Shown here: piece by piece, positions 52,264 through 62,201 of the stretch
Position numbering within the stretch: position 1 is the stretch's first letter
How the letters are laid out: the number at the start of each line of letters is the position of its first letter
From: Thalassospira sp. MCCC 1A01428
Lineage (GTDB): Bacteria > Pseudomonadota > Alphaproteobacteria > Rhodospirillales > Thalassospiraceae
DNA: 64,000 nucleotides
Assembly: GCF_002115825.1 (NCBI RefSeq)
Contig: NZ_JFJZ01000009.1
Coordinates: 1-64,000, forward strand
Direction of reading: 5' to 3'
Made by a program: the position numbers and the translations under genes
Notes under the pieces: model-generated
Databases searched by the model: none
What the model was told of the DNA's origin: nothing
What the model saw: only the letters and a program-made list of their open reading frames with translations

Positions 52264-53027
52264 GCCACCTCCGTTCCAAGATAGGCCTGCTGGACAGAAG
52301 CGTTAGCCTTGATACGTTCGGGGGTATCAGATGCAATAACTTCGCCATAAACCAGAACCGAAATACGGTCAGCCAGATCAAAAACCACCCCCATATCGTG
52401 TTCAATCATTAACAGGGTCCTGTTTTCACTAACCTTGCGGATCAGTTCGACCATATGTTCGGTTTCGCCGTGGCTCATCCCGGCCATGGGTTCGTCGAGC
52501 AAAAGGGTGTTGGCGTTACTGGCAATGGCAAGGCCAATTTCCAGCGCCCGTTGCTCGGCATAGGCCAGTACCCCGGCGGGCATGTTCCAGCGCTCAATCA
52601 GGTTAATTTCGCGGAGAATTTCTTCGGTGCGCTGGCGGGCATCGGCCAAACGTTCCACATTGCGCCAGAACGAATACTTGTGTCCCAGCGCCCACAGGGT
52701 TGCACAACGTACATTTTCCCAAACTGTTAGCTGGGGAAACAGGTTGGTCACCTGAAAACTGCGTGACAGGCCGCGCCGTGCAATCAACTGCGGCGGTATG
52801 CCGGTAATGTCATCGCCATGCAAACGCACCGATCCGCCACTTGGCTGATAGTGACCGCTGATCAGATGAAATAGCGTCGATTTTCCGGCCCCGTTCGGGC
52901 CAATCACGGCGTGGCGTTCGCCTGCGGGAATATCCAGGTCGATGCCCCGAATGATTTTCATCGGACCAAAGCTTTTTTCCAGCCCGGACAAGCGAAGGGC
53001 GGGCACGGGGGTTTTTGTCTGCGTCAT
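52260..53027 (-). CDS. livG: Branched-chain-type ABC ATPase LivG
   Basis: A 255-residue ATPase with a normal Walker A (VIGPNGAGKSTLFHLISG). Its signature region is VLAYAEQRALEIGLAIASNA, where the LSGG motif is degenerate as often in LivG, and its Walker B is TLLLDEPMAGM. It pairs with LivF under the LivH/LivM channel. The ATG at 53027 overlaps the livM stop as ATGA; an upstream start at 53042 is less likely. Confidence 0.9.
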   Translation of the reverse strand: MTQTKTPVPALRLSGLEKSFGPMKIIRGIDLDIPAGERHAVIGPNGAGKSTLFHLISGHYQPSGGSVRLHGDDITGIPPQLIARRGLSRSFQVTNLFPQLTVWENVRCATLWALGHKYSFWRNVERLADARQRTEEILREINLIERWNMPAGVLAYAEQRALEIGLAIASNANTLLLDEPMAGMSHGETEHMVELIRKVSENRTLLMIEHDMGVVFDLADRISVLVYGEVIASDTPERIKANASVQQAYLGTEVA

Positions 53028-54319
53028 GGCAATTTCCTCCATGCAAGGGCTTGGCTATAGGCGTCCCCGGCTAGCCGGGCTGCGCGTAAAAACAACCATG
53101 TGCCTACCGCAAACAAAATAACGGCGATGATCCAGGGCAGCGGAGAATTGGCATTAAACGGAATATAGAAGAACACCATGGCCGGACCGGCAGCTGTTTT
53201 AACCGCAAGCTGATAGGTCATTTCGATGACCATGCTAAGCCCCGAAATGGCGACCAGACCTGGCAGAAGGGCCAAAATATAATAGGGGGCGACGTGGTGA
53301 AGCTGCCGGGTTTGCAACAGGGGTTGTTGCAGGGCCAATAAACCTGCCAGGCCGCGCGGAGCATACATAACCATGCCAATAAACAACAATCCGAAATACA
53401 GTTGCCACACATCGGTAACATCGCTGAGCATCAATTGCAGATAGGTCACAACAATGGCACCAATAATAGGCCCGGCAAAATTACCGATCCCGCCGATATA
53501 GGTCATTAAAATAACCGCACCGGATTCCCCGACACCCATCTGGGCCGAGTTCATGATTTCGAAATTGATCGCGGCCAAACCACCACCAATACCGGCAAAC
53601 AGGCCCGACAGGCTAAACGCCATAAACCGTACGGTTTGGGTGTTATAGCCAATGAAACGTACGCGTTCGGGGTTATCGCGCACGGCATTGCATATCCGGC
53701 CAAAGGGCGTGCAGGTTATCGCATACATTGCCGCAACCGAAATCAGGCACCAGACGGCAATCAGATAATAAACCTGAATTTGCGGACCAAAACTTAGCCC
53801 CAGAACCTGGACCATATCGGTCCGGTCAAGCGTGATGCCTTCTTCGCCGCCAAAAAAATGGCGCAGGATCAGCGCACTTGACGATACTAGTTCGGCAATG
53901 CCAAGCGTGATCATGGCAAAGGCAGTTCCGGAACGTTTGGTTGAAACTGCGCCAAAAATGATACCGAAAACAAGCCCGGTAAACCCGCCCATTATGGGAA
54001 ATAAAAACAGTGGCACCGGGCTGCTGGTGCCTGCCACGGCGTTCATGGCCCATGCGGTCAGAAAACCGCCAAGACCAAAAAACACCGCATGGCCAAACGA
54101 TAGCAAACCGGTTTGTCCCAATAGCATGTTATAGGACAGCGCAAAGATGATCATGGTGCCCATCATGCACATTGTGGACACAGCCAGCCCCGAGCTGAAA
54201 ACATAGGGCAAGCCTGCCAGTACGATGGCGGCAACAATCCAGATACCAAAACGTGCCAAAAAGCTGCTGCGTTTATCCGACGGCAACGCAGGGATTTTCA
54301 TATCGGTTTTCTGACTCAT
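53024..54319 (-). CDS. livM: Branched-chain-type ABC permease LivM, C-terminally extended
   Basis: A 431-residue inner-membrane permease, longer than the usual 320-350. The LivM core is present (MLLGQTGLLSFGHAVFFGLG, FGRICNAVRDNPERVRFIGY, GAVILMTYIGGIGNFAGPII). The extra C-terminal part has two more hydrophobic segments (IPFNANSPLPWIIAVILFAV). The start at 54319 overlaps livH as ATGA. The extension resembles that in some aromatic- or short-chain-acid Liv systems, so the substrate need not be an amino acid. Confidence 0.88.
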   Translation of the reverse strand: MSQKTDMKIPALPSDKRSSFLARFGIWIVAAIVLAGLPYVFSSGLAVSTMCMMGTMIIFALSYNMLLGQTGLLSFGHAVFFGLGGFLTAWAMNAVAGTSSPVPLFLFPIMGGFTGLVFGIIFGAVSTKRSGTAFAMITLGIAELVSSSALILRHFFGGEEGITLDRTDMVQVLGLSFGPQIQVYYLIAVWCLISVAAMYAITCTPFGRICNAVRDNPERVRFIGYNTQTVRFMAFSLSGLFAGIGGGLAAINFEIMNSAQMGVGESGAVILMTYIGGIGNFAGPIIGAIVVTYLQLMLSDVTDVWQLYFGLLFIGMVMYAPRGLAGLLALQQPLLQTRQLHHVAPYYILALLPGLVAISGLSMVIEMTYQLAVKTAAGPAMVFFYIPFNANSPLPWIIAVILFAVGTWLFLRAARLAGDAYSQALAWRKLP

Positions 54320-55266
54320 CGGTTGTTTGTCCCCATCAATCCGCGCGGTCGAAAGATCAGGATCAGCACCAACAGCAGATAAGGCAAAATTGGTGCAACC
54401 TGGGCGACCGTCACGTTCCACAGATCGTCAAGATAAAAGGCGACATCGCCGCTCAGCGGGGAACTGCCAAAGACATCGGCCAGGGAAATATTGAAAGCAA
54501 CCGCATAGGTCTGGACCAGACCGATCAGTAAGGAAGCCACAAATGCTCCGCCGAGCGAGCCAAGGCCGCCAACTACAACCACTACAAACAGGATCGGCCC
54601 CAAAAGACCGGCCATGTTTGATTGCGTCACCAGTACCGGACCGGCGATAACGCCCGCAACAGCGGCCAGCGCAACCCCGACGCCAAAAACCAGCATAAAG
54701 ACGCGATCAACATTGTGGCCCAGCATCCCGACCATATCGGGATGGGACAAGGCTGCCTGCACGATCAGCCCGATGCGTGTACGTCGGATGACCATCAACA
54801 ACGCCAGAAAAATGACGACCGATACCAGTAACGCAAAAATTTTAAAGGCCGGATAGGTGGTGGCAAAAACTGTAAAGGCGGAAAAGTCGAGCGACGCGGG
54901 CACGCGATAGTCGACAGGCAGTTTGCCCCAGACCATTTCCACCACTTCCTGAATGACAAAGGTCAAACCAAAGGTGAAAAGCAGTTCGGCGACATGGCCG
55001 TGACGATGAACATGGCGCAGACCATAACGCTCCACCACCATGCCGATACCGGCAACGATAAGCGGCGCAAACACCAGACCGGCCCAAAAGCCCATATGCA
55101 GGGTAATTTCAAACCCAAAAAAGGCGCCCAGCATATAAAAGCTGGCATGGGCCAGGTTCAGAACGCCCATCATACTGAAAATGACGGTCAGGCCGCTGGC
55201 CATAAGAAACAGCAGCATTCCGTAAAGGACGCCGTTAATAGTTGAAATAAAAAGGATTTCGAACAC
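54316..55266 (-). CDS. livH: Branched-chain-type ABC permease LivH
   Basis: A 316-residue inner-membrane permease, first of the tightly coupled livHMGF block. Typical features are GVLYGMLLFLMASGLTVIFS and MMGVLNLAHASFYMLGAFFG at the N-terminus, VQAALSHPDMVGMLGHNVD in the middle, and GGLGSLGGAFVASLLIGLVQ near the end. It forms the channel with LivM. Confidence 0.92.
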   Translation of the reverse strand: MFEILFISTINGVLYGMLLFLMASGLTVIFSMMGVLNLAHASFYMLGAFFGFEITLHMGFWAGLVFAPLIVAGIGMVVERYGLRHVHRHGHVAELLFTFGLTFVIQEVVEMVWGKLPVDYRVPASLDFSAFTVFATTYPAFKIFALLVSVVIFLALLMVIRRTRIGLIVQAALSHPDMVGMLGHNVDRVFMLVFGVGVALAAVAGVIAGPVLVTQSNMAGLLGPILFVVVVVGGLGSLGGAFVASLLIGLVQTYAVAFNISLADVFGSSPLSGDVAFYLDDLWNVTVAQVAPILPYLLLVLILIFRPRGLMGTNNR

Positions 55267-55322
55267 GATCGCGTTTCCTCGCTTCCGAGCATCGTCATGA
55301 GGCCGTTACCGGCTGAGAGATG

Positions 55323-55350
55323 GCGGCGTTCGTTTATATCCGAACGCCGC
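55323..55350 (-). terminator. Intra-operon hairpin between livK and livH
   Basis: GCGGCGTTCG (55323-55332) and CGAACGCCGC (55341-55350) form perfect 10-bp arms with an 8-base loop and no T-run. It should favour binding-protein mRNA over permease mRNA. Confidence 0.55.
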
Positions 55351-55361
55351 TTGATCATTCG

Positions 55362-56609
55362 TCAGCCAGGACGTTTCATTTTGCAAGTAGTCGGAACAAC
55401 GGTATCTTTGGCAGCAATTTCGCCTACCTTGTTCCAGCCCCATCCGGTGTGTTCCTCGTCAAATGCCTTGTCGCTGGCAAGAGGCCCGAACGAAGAAATA
55501 TAAAGCGGCTGGAACAGCTGATGGTCGTCTTTACGCATAAAACTGTCCCCCCCGGCCGAGAAGCTGGCATATTTCATACCTTCAAGCTTGGGGATGAAAT
55601 CGGCCGGGTCTTGCGAGCCGGCAGCTTCAATGGCCTTGAACAGCATGGCAGTTGTATTGAAAATACGCGGGAACAATACCGGCGCATCCTTGTAACGTGC
55701 GCCATATTCGCGGGCCGTATTTTCGGCCGGCTCATAGCCAAGATTGCTGATACCTTCGTTGATCTGGAAAACCCGGCCCGCCATGTCAGCCTGTTTGATC
55801 GCGGTGGGGCCACCGGCGGCACCGGCATAATAGGTGTACCAGTTCACATCCAGCCCGGACTGACCGGCAGCCTTGATCAACAGGGAAAAGTCCTGTCCCC
55901 AATTGCTGGTGATCACGGTATCAGCACCTGAAGCCTTGATTTTGGCGATATAAGGGGAAAAGTCGGTGATTTTTACCAGCGGATGGAATTCGTTACCGAC
56001 AATTTCGATGTCGGGGCGCTTTTCCTTAAGCATGCTGACGGCGGTATCGGCGACTGCGTGACCAAACGAATAATCCTGATTGATCAGATAGACTTTTTTG
56101 ATTTCAGCACGCTGTTTGATAAAATTGGTCAAAGCGGCCATTTTGACATTGGTATTGGCATCGAACCCAAAATGCCAATAGCTGCAATTATCATTGGTCA
56201 TAACCGGGTCGATCGCGCCGTAATTAAGATAAACGATATGTGCGTCGGGGTTGCGGCGATTATATTTGGCAACGAACCCTTCGATGGCGGAGCCGACCGA
56301 AGACCCGTTACCCTGAATGATGATGCGAACACCTTCATCAATGGCCTTTTGCACCTGAACAAGGCTGGTCTGCGGGTTGATCTGGTTGTCGTAACCGATA
56401 ACCTCGACCTGTTCGCCATTAATACCACCATTTTTATTGGCGGTGTCAGCGATGAAGTTAAGCTGGTTAAGGCCGATCTGGCCAATGCTGGCAGCGCCAC
56501 CGGAAAGTGGGTCAACATAGCCGATTTTAATATTATCGGCGGCGGCGGGCACAACGGATGCCCCGATCACAGACAGCGCAAGCACCGTCGAAGCAACTAG
56601 TTTCTTCAT
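55362..56609 (-). CDS. livK: Branched-chain-type ABC substrate-binding protein (LivK-like)
   Basis: A 415-residue periplasmic binding protein of the LivJ/LivK family. The Sec signal is MKKLVASTVLALSVIGASVV with cleavage after AAA. The mature start KIGYVDPLSGGAASIGQIGL is typical. IIIQGNGSSVGSAIEGFVA, YSFGHAVADTAVSMLKEK and PVLFPRIFNTTAMLFKAIE line the two lobes. ATG 56609 follows GGAGGAAC. The neighbourhood of acyl-CoA genes points to an organic acid ligand rather than leucine; that is inference. Confidence 0.9.
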   Translation of the reverse strand: MKKLVASTVLALSVIGASVVPAAADNIKIGYVDPLSGGAASIGQIGLNQLNFIADTANKNGGINGEQVEVIGYDNQINPQTSLVQVQKAIDEGVRIIIQGNGSSVGSAIEGFVAKYNRRNPDAHIVYLNYGAIDPVMTNDNCSYWHFGFDANTNVKMAALTNFIKQRAEIKKVYLINQDYSFGHAVADTAVSMLKEKRPDIEIVGNEFHPLVKITDFSPYIAKIKASGADTVITSNWGQDFSLLIKAAGQSGLDVNWYTYYAGAAGGPTAIKQADMAGRVFQINEGISNLGYEPAENTAREYGARYKDAPVLFPRIFNTTAMLFKAIEAAGSQDPADFIPKLEGMKYASFSAGGDSFMRKDDHQLFQPLYISSFGPLASDKAFDEEHTGWGWNKVGEIAAKDTVVPTTCKMKRPG

Positions 56610-56746
56610 AGGTTCCTCCCTGATTAAGAAGCGGGTCATCCGCCCCTTTGTTGCAGTTATTACTGCCTTTTTACACAGACCGTTCCGTCGGTATTGACGT
56701 CGGCCCTTGGTATCTTCTGCGTATTTTCTTGTGTTCTTTGTCGTAA

Positions 56747-56772
56747 TGCGCGGCCCGGCATAAGGCCGCGCA
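56747..56772 (-). terminator. Hairpin after the MFE-2-like SDR gene
   Basis: TGCGCGGCC (56747-56755) pairs with GGCCGCGCA (56764-56772), loop CGGCATAA. There is no T-run on the minus strand, so it may only partly end transcription before the livK promoter. Confidence 0.5.
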
Positions 56773-56790
56773 CTTTAACAAAATTAACAA

Positions 56791-57684
56791 TCAGGCTTTC
56801 GAAAACAGGGTCTCGGGTTCTGCACCTGCTCCGGCCAGTTCGCGTTCCGCCTGGGTAAAGCCATATCCCGGAACAATTTCGCCCTGGCGGTCGCTGATGT
56901 GGTCCCACTGTGCGACCACACGCGCAGGGGCATTTTCACCGTCGCCAATTTGCACACCAGGGGTCAGGGTGACATTTGCACAGGCAAAATGCCCCGCTCC
57001 GGCGCACATTATTGCCCGTGTCGGCGCATTTTCGCCCACCAGCGCCAAAAGGCCGGGGCTAACAAGGTCCGGGGCAAGTTTGGCAAGGGCATCGGGGGCC
57101 AGCAGGCCATCGGTCATTTGCGTGGCAGCGGTCGGGGCAAGGCAGTTAACGCGAATGTTGTATTTCTCGCCTTCCAGCGCCAGTGTTTGCATCAGGCCGA
57201 CCAATGCCATTTTCGCCGCCCCGTAATTGGCTTGGCCGAAATTTCCATAAAGACCCGAGGACGAGGTGGTCATCACAATGCGGCCATAGCCTTGCTGGCG
57301 CATGATTTCCCATACGGCCTTGGTGCAAATGGCCGCACCCATCAGATGAACATCAACGACCAGACGGAAATCGGCCAGGTCCATCTTGGCAAAGCTTTTG
57401 TCGCGCAGGATACCGGCGTTATTGACCAGAATGTCAATACGGCCCCATGCGGCTATGGTGTGTTCAACCATCTCGCCAATCCGGGCTTCATCGGTTACCG
57501 ATGCTGCAAAGGCAATTGCCTCGCCACCATTGGCGTTAATTTCGCCAGCAACACGTGTTGCACTGTCGCCGTCCATATCATTGACAACAACCCGTGCGCC
57601 AAGGCTGGCCAGCAAAAGTGCATGGCACCGGCCCAATCCCCCGCCCGCACCGGTCACAATTGCAATACGATCCCGAAGCTCCAT
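56791..57684 (-). CDS. Short-chain dehydrogenase, (3R)-hydroxyacyl-CoA dehydrogenase-like
   Basis: A 297-residue NAD(P)-dependent SDR. It contains AIVTGAGGGLGRCHALLLAS, VVVNDMDGDSATRV, ILVNNAGILRDKSFAKM, the catalytic Ser in TTSSSGLYGNFGQANY and Tyr-x3-Lys in NYGAAKMAL. The NDMDG and ILRDKSF features are those of the dehydrogenase part of peroxisomal MFE-2 (HSD17B4), which oxidises 3-hydroxyacyl-CoA. ATG 57684 follows AAGGGATAC. A palindrome at 57716-57735 sits just upstream. Confidence 0.85.
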   Translation of the reverse strand: MELRDRIAIVTGAGGGLGRCHALLLASLGARVVVNDMDGDSATRVAGEINANGGEAIAFAASVTDEARIGEMVEHTIAAWGRIDILVNNAGILRDKSFAKMDLADFRLVVDVHLMGAAICTKAVWEIMRQQGYGRIVMTTSSSGLYGNFGQANYGAAKMALVGLMQTLALEGEKYNIRVNCLAPTAATQMTDGLLAPDALAKLAPDLVSPGLLALVGENAPTRAIMCAGAGHFACANVTLTPGVQIGDGENAPARVVAQWDHISDRQGEIVPGYGFTQAERELAGAGAEPETLFSKA

Positions 57685-57715
57685 TTTTGTATCCCTTATT
57701 GTCATCGGCAACTTA

Positions 57716-57735
57716 TTAACTCACTAGTGAATTAA
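57716..57735. promoter_or_regulatory. Palindromic operator-like site upstream of the SDR gene
   Basis: TTAACTCACTAGTGAATTAA is a 20-bp palindrome with one mismatched pair, centred on ACTAGT. It lies 31 bases upstream of the SDR start and 135 bases from the end of the TetR gene. Its size and position fit a TetR-family repressor site; assignment to the regulator at 57870-58568 is inference. Confidence 0.5.
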
Positions 57736-57869
57736 TAATAAAAACGCAAGAGTTTCTTTTGCTGCGGCCCCGGTTCGGGGCCCCATAATTTCGTGTCATA
57801 TTCCCTGACAGCACGAAGGGAAACCGTTACCGCAAACGCACTGTCAGCCTCAAATGTGGTTGCTTTGTC

Positions 57870-58568
57870 TTACGGCATCTTCGGCGCAGAACGTTCCTTG
57901 CAAACTGCAAGAAAACCAGCTGTCATGAAGGTTGCCATCCGCTCCTTAACTGCAACGAAATCGCCCGATTTGCACAAGCCCCCCGACAACTTGTCGATAC
58001 GTCCGGTGCGCGCCAGGGTCAGCATTAATGCCCCGGTGACAAAGTGATATCCCCAAAAAATATCTTCCTCCGCACTATCAGGCAACGCAGCCTTAAGAAG
58101 GTCAATCAGGCGCAAAACAACCGGGTCAAAGTGCTTGTCCATCATGTCCGCGCCCCATTCCGGAGTATTGGCTACTTGCGCGCCGAGGGCAGCGTAGTTT
58201 TTCCAGCCATCCCCGCCTTCGATATATAAATCAAGGTCGGTATCAAGAAAGGCCCGAAGCGCGCCTTCCACCGTTGGCTTACCGTCACATTCAAGCTCGT
58301 ATTCCTTAAGGACGCGCAGGCGTCGCTCGCTTGTAATAACGGCCCGGCGTTCAAACACGGCATCGAACAGCTGTTTCTTGTCCTCGAAATAGTAATTGAT
58401 CAATGTGTGATGCACGCCAACATATTTGGCGACATCCTTTAAGGTCACGCCATATAGGCCATGTCTGGAAAAAAGATATTCAGCAGCATCGAGTATCTTC
58501 TCAATCATCTCGGCACGCTGTTCTGCCTTGGTCGAACTTCTGGGCCGCGATTTCTTCTCTACAGACAA
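57870..58568 (-). CDS. TetR-family transcriptional regulator
   Basis: A 232-residue regulator starting at TTG 58568 behind GGAAAGG; no in-frame ATG precedes the HTH. The DNA-binding domain is EQRAEMIEKILDAAEYLFSR, HGLYGVTLKDVAKYVGVHHT and LINYYFEDKKQLFDAVFERR. The rest is an acyl-CoA-size ligand domain with a C-terminal TAGFLAVCKERS. It lies upstream of the SDR gene on the same strand and downstream of the thiolase gene, so it probably senses an acyl-CoA or acid of the pathway. Confidence 0.85.
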   Translation of the reverse strand: MSVEKKSRPRSSTKAEQRAEMIEKILDAAEYLFSRHGLYGVTLKDVAKYVGVHHTLINYYFEDKKQLFDAVFERRAVITSERRLRVLKEYELECDGKPTVEGALRAFLDTDLDLYIEGGDGWKNYAALGAQVANTPEWGADMMDKHFDPVVLRLIDLLKAALPDSAEEDIFWGYHFVTGALMLTLARTGRIDKLSGGLCKSGDFVAVKERMATFMTAGFLAVCKERSAPKMP

Positions 58569-58890
58569 GTTTGATACCTTTCCAAATTATGATCCACCAC
58601 CGGACAAATCGTTGTACCTTGCGCACGGCACCTTCCCCGCAGCCTTTGCCAGATCAGGGCGACGCGGTCCGGATAACGGCACCGTGTCATTTAAGGTCTC
58701 ACGCAAGATCAAAGGCCTGTGCGGCATTGCCGGGGGCAGGATCACACCGGCTTCACCATACAGGGCCACTAAAAACCGCTACCAACATAACCGCGAAGGC
58801 TTGCGATATCCAAACGATTTGACAGTCTGATAACCGGGTATGCTTCGCTTTTGCGCTACCCGCCCGGTATTCATAATCTGGATCCTGGCG
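58569..58890. other. Gap between TetR gene and thiolase gene
   Basis: A 322-base stretch without a supportable gene. An imperfect hairpin built on ACCGGGTA and TACCCG-CCGGT (58834-58871) may end transcription of the thiolase operon. The rest should hold the TetR promoter. Open frames here lack ribosome binding sites. Confidence 0.4.
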
Positions 58891-60081
58891 TTAGGCATTA
58901 TTCACTTCAAACAGCCCGGCAGCCCCCATGCCGCCGCCGACACACATGGTCACCACAACATATTTCACACCACGACGACGTCCTTCTATCAGCGCATGGC
59001 CGACAAGACGCGCGCCAGTCATACCATAAGGATGGCCTATCGAAATGCCGCCACCATTTACATTATAAATGGCGGGATCAATCCCCAAATGGTCCCGGCA
59101 ATAAAGTGCTTGCACGGCAAAGGCTTCGTTTAGCTCCCACAGCCCGATATCCTTAACGCCAAGCCCGTGTTGTTTTAACAATTTGGGAATGGCATATATC
59201 GGGCCGATGCCCATTTCTTCGGGCGGGCAGCCAGCGACTGCCATGCCGCGATATATTCCGAGCGGAGACAATCCGCGTTTTTCCGCCCGTTTTGCATCCA
59301 TCAAAATACAGGCCGATGCGCCGTCGGAAAGCTGGCTGGCATTCCCGGCCGTAATCACGCCGCCGTCGATAACCGGCTTTAGCCCGGCCAAGCCATCCAA
59401 AGTGGTCGAGGGGCGGTTGCCTTCATCACGATCAAGGGTAACCTCGCGTTCTGACACCACACCGGTTTCCTTGTCCTGCACTTTCATGCGGGTTGAAATC
59501 GGCACGATTTCGTCGTTAAACAAGCCATTGGCCTGGGCCTTTGCGGTGCGCAATTGCGATTGCAGGGCGTATTCATCCTGTGCCTCGCGGCTGATGCCGT
59601 ATTTGCTGGCAATAAATTCAGCCGTTTTTAACATCGGCATATAGGCATGGGGCGCACCGGCAATAACATTTTTGTCGGCATCTTCCTGTATCCAGGAAAA
59701 ATAACGGTCCTGCACAGCCGAAATATTCTCCTGCCCGCCGGCGGCAACAATATCCATACCATCAACCATGATCTGTTTGGCGGCGGTTGCAATCGCCATC
59801 AGGCCCGATGCGCATTGCCGGTCCATGGTCTGGCCCGGCACCGTTACCGGAAGGCCAGCTGCAAAGACCGCATTGCGCGCCAGGTTCATGCCCGCGGTTC
59901 CGGCGGTCAAAACCGTACCCAGAACAAAATCCTCGATCTCGGCGGCATCAATTTTGGCCCGCGCCACAGCGTGTTGTAAAACATGGCCGGCCAGCGTCGG
60001 CGATTTAATGGCATTCAGGCTTCCGCGATAGGCGCGCCCGATACCGGTGCGCGCAGTGCTGACGATGACGGCTTCTCTCAT
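58891..60081 (-). CDS. Thiolase, acetyl-CoA acyltransferase type
   Basis: A 396-residue thiolase, cleaving 3-ketoacyl-CoA or condensing two acyl-CoAs. The nucleophile Cys is in [15 protein letters not shown] (about 90). The second-site motifs are [20 protein letters not shown] (His) and [19 protein letters not shown] (Cys). It starts [20 protein letters not shown], the usual opening. ATG 60081 follows GGGAGAA. It is downstream of the acyl-CoA synthetase by 79 bases, so they form one operon. Substrate chain length is not readable. Confidence 0.9.
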   Translation of the reverse strand: MREAVIVSTARTGIGRAYRGSLNAIKSPTLAGHVLQHAVARAKIDAAEIEDFVLGTVLTAGTAGMNLARNAVFAAGLPVTVPGQTMDRQCASGLMAIATAAKQIMVDGMDIVAAGGQENISAVQDRYFSWIQEDADKNVIAGAPHAYMPMLKTAEFIASKYGISREAQDEYALQSQLRTAKAQANGLFNDEIVPISTRMKVQDKETGVVSEREVTLDRDEGNRPSTTLDGLAGLKPVIDGGVITAGNASQLSDGASACILMDAKRAEKRGLSPLGIYRGMAVAGCPPEEMGIGPIYAIPKLLKQHGLGVKDIGLWELNEAFAVQALYCRDHLGIDPAIYNVNGGGISIGHPYGMTGARLVGHALIEGRRRGVKYVVVTMCVGGGMGAAGLFEVNNA

Positions 60082-60160
60082 GCGTATTCTCCCGTTTTCA
60101 ATCCGCTGGCTTTACATTCGCAACGTCATAATCACGCTGCGTGCTGCCATCTGTTATGGT

Positions 60161-61750
60161 TCAGGCGATGCCGTATTCGCTGCGAAGGCGCAATTTGTCT
60201 ATTTTTCCGGTCGATGCCCGGGGCATGCTGGGCACGCGCACCACAACATCGGGTATCCACCACGATGCCACGCGTCCACGCAAAGACGCACGAAGGTCAT
60301 CGTCGCTGATGGTTTGATTCTTGCGCATTTCAACCAGCAGCACGGGCCGTTCACCCCATTTTTCGTCGGGTCGGGCAATGACGGCGGCCAATGATACTTG
60401 CGGCAGGGCGCTAACAATGGCTTCGATTTCGGCGGGGTTAATCCATTCGCCGCCCGATTTGATCAGTTCCTTGGCGCGCCCGGTAATCATCAGGTTGCCA
60501 CGATCATCAATCCGGGCAAGGTCGCCAGTATCAAACCAGCCATCGGCATCGGTCGCACTTTTATCGTCGCCCAGATACCGCTCAACCACCGAGCAACCGC
60601 GCACCCGTAAATGCCCCTCGACATTACGTTGCTCTGCCAGGGCTTTACCGCTGGCATCGGTCAATAACATATCTATTCCAACCGATGGACGGCCGGAAAC
60701 CGAGGCGGTTCTTTCACTATCACAGGGCGATGACATTGCACCTAACGGGGAAAGCTCGGTCATGCCCCAGCTGGTTTGTACCGCTACGCCAAGTCGCTCT
60801 TCAAGGCGCGCCATCAAGGCGGGTGGCATGGGGGCGCCGCCCATTAAAATGCGCTTTAAGGTCGGCACTTCACCGCCACAGGCTTCAAGATGCTCGACCA
60901 GCCCCAGCCAGACTGTGGGCACCCCTGCCGCAACCGTGACCCCTTCCGAGGTGATCAGTTTTGCCAGACTGGCCCCGTCGGCCAAACGCCCCGGCAATAC
61001 CAGTTTTGCGCCCACGGCCGGGGCTGCAAACGGCAAACCCCAGGCATTGGCATGAAACATCGGCACCATTGCCAACACGGTGTCGGCTGCGGTAATGCCA
61101 ATTACGTCTGCCTGAAGCAAGCGCGATGTATGAAGGTAACTTGAACGATGCGTATAGCTGACACCCTTGGGCGCGCCAGTGGTACCCGAGGTGAAACACA
61201 GGCCGGACGCGGTTGTTTCATCGAACCCGCCCCATGTAACGTCGCTTGATGCCGCCGCCATTAACGGCTCCATCGCGGTGATGGAAACACCTTCGGCCCG
61301 TGCGGCATCAAGGTCGGCTTCGCCATCAACCACCAGCATATGTTGCACCGGGGTATGGGCGACAATCTGGCGTGCAAGCGGCACCAGATCGGCACTGACA
61401 ATCAAAATACGCGCTTCGGACTGTGCAAGAATGCTTGCCGTTTGCTCAACCGTTAGCCGGGGATTTAACGTATGGCACGCTGCCCCGATCCCCATAATCC
61501 CGTACCATGCTTCGACGTGGGCCTGGCTGTTCCATACCAGTGTCGCCACGCGATCGCCCAGCCCGATCCCGCGGTCGGCCAATATCCGCGACAATCGTTG
61601 CGCACGGTCTTTTAGATCGGCATACCCCACCCGTGCCAGTACGCCATCAGGGTGCGCGCTGACCACCTCAACATCAGGGTGCCACTTGGCTGCATGACCC
61701 AGAAACTTATCGAGCGTCAGCGCATATCGCTGCATGGCACCGTCTATCAT
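60161..61750 (-). CDS. AMP-forming acyl-CoA synthetase
   Basis: A 529-residue ANL-superfamily enzyme that activates a carboxylic acid to its CoA thioester via acyl-AMP. Motifs: P-loop [23 protein letters not shown]-binding [11 protein letters not shown], the hinge [18 protein letters not shown] region and the catalytic Lys near the end ([18 protein letters not shown]). ATG 61750 follows GGAG. It resembles medium/long-chain ligases. With the thiolase and the SDR it can support beta-oxidation-like breakdown of an acid, perhaps the one imported by the Liv system. Confidence 0.88.
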   Translation of the reverse strand: MIDGAMQRYALTLDKFLGHAAKWHPDVEVVSAHPDGVLARVGYADLKDRAQRLSRILADRGIGLGDRVATLVWNSQAHVEAWYGIMGIGAACHTLNPRLTVEQTASILAQSEARILIVSADLVPLARQIVAHTPVQHMLVVDGEADLDAARAEGVSITAMEPLMAAASSDVTWGGFDETTASGLCFTSGTTGAPKGVSYTHRSSYLHTSRLLQADVIGITAADTVLAMVPMFHANAWGLPFAAPAVGAKLVLPGRLADGASLAKLITSEGVTVAAGVPTVWLGLVEHLEACGGEVPTLKRILMGGAPMPPALMARLEERLGVAVQTSWGMTELSPLGAMSSPCDSERTASVSGRPSVGIDMLLTDASGKALAEQRNVEGHLRVRGCSVVERYLGDDKSATDADGWFDTGDLARIDDRGNLMITGRAKELIKSGGEWINPAEIEAIVSALPQVSLAAVIARPDEKWGERPVLLVEMRKNQTISDDDLRASLRGRVASWWIPDVVVRVPSMPRASTGKIDKLRLRSEYGIA

Positions 61751-62201
61751 TCGAACTCCGATATCTCTGGTGGCGCGGCAATCATGCCTTGGCCGACATT
61801 CAATTTCTGCGAACGCTGGCGGTTGTTGCCCCGGTTACGGCCCCAAGTCGTGACGATCCCTGAACCAAAATGGGCTTTAAATTGCGGTTGGGGTAAAATA
61901 CAGCATTGCTCTTATGCTGTTTTCCACTCTTACCGTAACCCTTCTAGGTGCTTGATTCTAAACACAGCTGCGCCACGTCGCGTCGATATCAATGACCTAA
62001 TGATCGCTCTATGTCAACATTAACTATCAAGTGTGTGAATGTTTATTGAGTGCTATATATAAATGCTTCAGCTGTCGGGAATGCCATATGGGCGCCCCCT
62101 CCCCCAGATGTTATTGGGTAAAGTGCTATTTAGTTATTTAACCCGAACCGCCAGACAAGCAGCCTGACGGTTCGGGGAATTCAGGAATTTAATTTATGTT
62201 A
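61751..62201. other. Gap between acyl-CoA synthetase and SDR genes
   Basis: A 451-base stretch with no gene I can support. It contains an AT-rich patch near 62030-62070 that is the likely promoter of the synthetase-thiolase operon or a vestige. Near 62147-62177, CCGCCAGACAAGCAGCCTGACGG contains CCGTCAGG-like complementarity that may terminate the SDR transcript. Confidence 0.4.
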
